NCBI RefSeq assembly: GCF_003012055.1
Contig: NZ_JYGE01000001.1
Location: 160,465-224,464 of the forward strand
Source: Peptostreptococcus russellii
Lineage (GTDB): Bacteria > Bacillota > Clostridia > Peptostreptococcales > Peptostreptococcaceae
DNA length: 64,000 nt
Direction: 5' to 3'
In this document: piece after piece, positions 62,035-64,000 of the stretch
Layout of the letters: each line of letters opens with the position of its first letter
How positions within the stretch are numbered: the first letter of the stretch is position 1
Program-made: the position numbers and the translations under genes
The notes under the pieces: generated by a model
Seen by the model: only the letters and a program-made list of their open reading frames with translations
Told to the model about the DNA's origin: nothing
Databases searched by the model: none

Positions 62035-63096
62035 ATGGAAAAAATTGAAAAAACGATTGAAGAAAAAGATTTAGAGAAAAAAGATTTGAAATTATATTTT
62101 ATAATAGCATTTTTGTTACCATATATTATGGGAATTCCCTTGTATATGGCAAAGAAAAAAGGGCTAGATGTAACAGCATTTCCGACAGCTCAGATGTTTA
62201 TGCCAGCAGCGGCGGTCGTATTAATAATACTTAAAAGAAAATTAAAAGAGGATTTAATTCCTAAGAAATTCTTCTATCTTTATCTTTTATCTACAGTATT
62301 TATGTTGTTTACTTGTATATTAACATTTATACTAGATAAAAAAACAATTATCAATATAACAAATATATCGATGATGATATTTAGTATAATAGGCTTGGTA
62401 TTGCTAATAGCAGAGGGTAAGGAAAAGAGAAAGGCCTATGGATTAGATTTAAAAAATGTTAGAAAAATATTATTATTATCATTACTATTTTTAATTTTAA
62501 TGATAGTTAGAATAGTCTTGGCAGCAGTTATAGAAGGTGAAATGGATGAGTTATCAAAAGTATTAACAAATCCAATTATATGGGTGACAGCTTTGCTTAT
62601 GTTTGTGAATATATTTTTTATATATATGCCATTTTTGGGGGAAGAATATGGATGGAGATACTACCTGCAACCGATGCTTCAGAAAAAATATGGTATGGTA
62701 AAAGGTGTTTTCATACTAGGTATTTTATGGGGAGTTTGGCATTTACCTTTGAACTTATTTTATTATTCTGATGGAAAAACAGGTGTAATAAGTTTGATTG
62801 TACAAATAATAGTGTGCATTGGTCTAGGAATATTTTTCGCATATGCCTATGCAAAGACACAGAGTATTTGGTCAGTAGTACTTTTACATATGCTAAATAA
62901 CAACTGGGTAGCAGTATTTTCTGGAGATTTAACAGGTAAAAGTATAGAAAATCAGGTATTTGATTGGAAATCTATACCATTAATTTTGGGGTTAGTTCTT
63001 ATCACTTATGCTGTATTTGCATTTAGTAAGTATGTAAAGGATAAAAAATATAGAATGCCTACAATGTATGAAAGATTAGAAGATGAAAATATATAA
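62035..63096 (+). CDS. CPBP family intramembrane metalloprotease
   Basis: A 353-residue protein with eight or more helices. The family motif is GEEYGWRYYL (Glu203-Glu204, Arg208), followed by GVWHLPLNLF (His236) and HMLNNN; these are the Abi/CPBP/Rce1-like glutamic protease sites. Homologues modify CAAX proteins or protect against bacteriocins; nothing here shows its substrate. RBS AAAGGAGGAG. No bacteriocin gene is near. Confidence 0.92.
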   Translation: MEKIEKTIEEKDLEKKDLKLYFIIAFLLPYIMGIPLYMAKKKGLDVTAFPTAQMFMPAAAVVLIILKRKLKEDLIPKKFFYLYLLSTVFMLFTCILTFILDKKTIINITNISMMIFSIIGLVLLIAEGKEKRKAYGLDLKNVRKILLLSLLFLILMIVRIVLAAVIEGEMDELSKVLTNPIIWVTALLMFVNIFFIYMPFLGEEYGWRYYLQPMLQKKYGMVKGVFILGILWGVWHLPLNLFYYSDGKTGVISLIVQIIVCIGLGIFFAYAYAKTQSIWSVVLLHMLNNNWVAVFSGDLTGKSIENQVFDWKSIPLILGLVLITYAVFAFSKYVKDKKYRMPTMYERLEDENI

Positions 63097-63130
63097 TAAT
63101 TCATTAAATAAATTATTATAATAAACAGAT

Positions 63131-63168
63131 AAGGCCCCGCTATTTTAAATAGAGGGGTCTTTATTTTA
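63131..63168. terminator. Bidirectional terminator
   Basis: AAGGCCCC and GGGGTCTT flank an inner CTATTTTAAATAG hairpin, between the CPBP gene (+) and bioY (-). Confidence 0.85.
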
Positions 63169-63723
63169 TGAATGATTTTTTGTGATTTTAAGTAATCTTG
63201 GAGTTGCAAGTGATACAATAATTGCACTAAATATGTCCTTAGCAATAGCAAAAGGAAATAAACTAGCTAGACAAGCCCAATATGGTATAGGAGTATTGGC
63301 TACCTTATTTAGTATAAAATAAGTGTAGAGTGTTCCAATTGCATAAGTTACAATCATTGCCAAAATACATCCAACAATAAGCTTATTAAGAGATTTTGTG
63401 CCAAACTTTTCTCTAGTTAAACCTGCGATATAAGAGGCCGCAATAAAAGCTATTAAGTATCCAAATGTAGGCTTTAGCACATAGCCAAGTCCTCCTCCTT
63501 CTGTAAAAATTGGGAAACCAAGTAATCCAATTACAACATAAAGTAGGGAAGATAGAGCTCCAGCTTTTGAACCTAAAATCATTCCAGATAAAAGTACAAA
63601 TGTAAATTGAAGTGAAAAAACAGTCACTGGAAGTGGGATTCTTATAAATGCTCCGATAGCTATTAAGGCAGTAAAGAAAGAGCATAAAATCATTGTTTTT
63701 GTATTGTTTTGAGATCTAGTCAA
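63166..63723 (-). CDS. bioY: Biotin transporter BioY (ECF S component)
   Basis: A 185-residue, six-helix protein. It matches the BioY pattern: AIGAFIRIPLPVTVFSLQFTFVLLSGMILGSKAGALSSLLYVVIGLLGFPIFTEGGG, then YVLKPTFGYLIAF. It binds biotin and works with EcfAT or alone. The start is TTG 63723, seven bases from TAGGAGG. An inverted repeat of BirA type is in its promoter. Confidence 0.95.
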   Translation of the reverse strand: MTRSQNNTKTMILCSFFTALIAIGAFIRIPLPVTVFSLQFTFVLLSGMILGSKAGALSSLLYVVIGLLGFPIFTEGGGLGYVLKPTFGYLIAFIAASYIAGLTREKFGTKSLNKLIVGCILAMIVTYAIGTLYTYFILNKVANTPIPYWACLASLFPFAIAKDIFSAIIVSLATPRLLKITKNHS

Positions 63724-63824
63724 AGATTTACCTCCTAAAGTAATGTATATTTATAGTATAAAAAATAAATATTTTTATCATTAAAATAAATTGAAATATA
63801 CTTTTCTTTATTTTAATATATTTT

Positions 63825-63878
63825 AGTTTAACATATAAACAAAGTCTTGTAAACCATTTATAAATAGCAGTTTACAAG
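63825..63878 (-). promoter_or_regulatory. bioY promoter and BirA operator
   Basis: CTTGTAAAC (63846-63854) and GTTTACAAG (63870-63878) are exact inverted arms separated by 15 bp, the BirA box format (TTGTTAACC-N14/15-GGTTAACAA variants). On the minus strand TTTACA (63848-63853) is a -35, with TAAACT (63825-63830) 17 bp away, so the operator covers the promoter. Biotin-loaded BirA should repress bioY. To the right 63879-64000 is AT-rich with no gene; a divergent promoter may be controlled too. Confidence 0.72.
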
Positions 63879-64000
63879 AGAGGCTTTTGAACTCTAGAAT
63901 TGTATATTATAGAATATAGAAGTAATTGCTAGAAAATAAAATAATTAAATGTACTATTTTAGAAATTGAGATATAATTTTTATAGGAATAGGAATAGGAA

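Noticed and set aside
62035..63096. Bacteriocin immunity system
   Set aside because: CPBP proteases can be immunity factors, but no bacteriocin precursor, transporter or peptide gene is near.
1..64000. Prophage, integrative element or insertion sequence
   Set aside because: No integrase, transposase, terminase, capsid or att-like duplication was found; no tRNA or rRNA genes were seen either.

Overview
The window is low-GC (visibly about 30 %), AT-rich intergenic DNA and coding strand typical of an anaerobic clostridial Firmicute. Supporting signs are strong AGGAGG-type ribosome binding sites, frequent TTG/GTG starts, many hairpin-plus-U-run terminators, the [FeFe]-hydrogenase maturases HydE/HydG/HydF, a YedE-type selenium/sulfur cluster, and a CplR-like ABC-F gene. 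A Peptostreptococcaceae-like host is my inference; no rRNA or tRNA gene is present to confirm it. Nothing indicates a phage, plasmid, insertion sequence or CRISPR array: this is chromosome with housekeeping and transport genes.

Layout. 1-2450: sulfur/selenium cluster (5'-truncated class V aminotransferase, YedE transporter, TusA-like carrier, DUF3343). 2585-5495: DMT exporter, two-domain rhodanese lipoprotein, SDR oxidoreductase. 5496-8072: repeat-rich gap and adenine deaminase. 8290-10258: an ABC-F gene behind a long leader with a consensus promoter, a three-codon upstream ORF and an internal terminator. 10538-14719: lipoprotein and the NAD operon nadA-nadB-nadC-niaR with a candidate NiaR operator. 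15180-17322: MATE efflux gene and MarR regulator with paired GTTG-N6-CAAC operators. 17707-25966: HAD phosphatase, YjiH and PsiE-like membrane proteins, Gfo/Idh/MocA oxidoreductase, TcyP cystine symporter, GNAT and CDF exporter. 26459-30479: Nudix fusion, an unknown protein, orphan barstar, NRAMP and GNAT. 30572-35312: ECF S component and the fructose system fruR / fruK-fruA. 35449-40495: DUF421, small membrane protein, asparaginase, an ABC-ATPase remnant and a large helical-repeat/HIRAN protein. 41011-46086: hydrogenase maturation cluster and DUF1097. 46487-51083: nitroreductase-DUF1858, membrane SH3 protein, nitroreductase and a cation/proton antiporter. 51303-51495: a promoter- and terminator-bounded structured small RNA. 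51550-61800: yaaA and purE-purM-purN-purH-purD-purL. 62035-63723: CPBP protease and BirA-controlled bioY.

Functional picture. The cell makes NAD and purines de novo, though purC and purF are missing from the purine operon here. It imports biotin, fructose, cystine, Mn/Fe and an ECF-type vitamin, salvages adenine and asparagine, and has at least one antibiotic-response gene that looks attenuation-controlled. Several genes lie next to short tandem duplications of differing sequence; one spans the stop codon of the Nudix gene and shows how such repeats arise.

The most rewarding targets are the structured RNA at 51303-51495, the ABC-F leader at 8290-8683, the helical-repeat/HIRAN protein at 38348, the Nudix/YqfO-like and nitroreductase/DUF1858 fusions, and the scattered intergenic tandem duplications.
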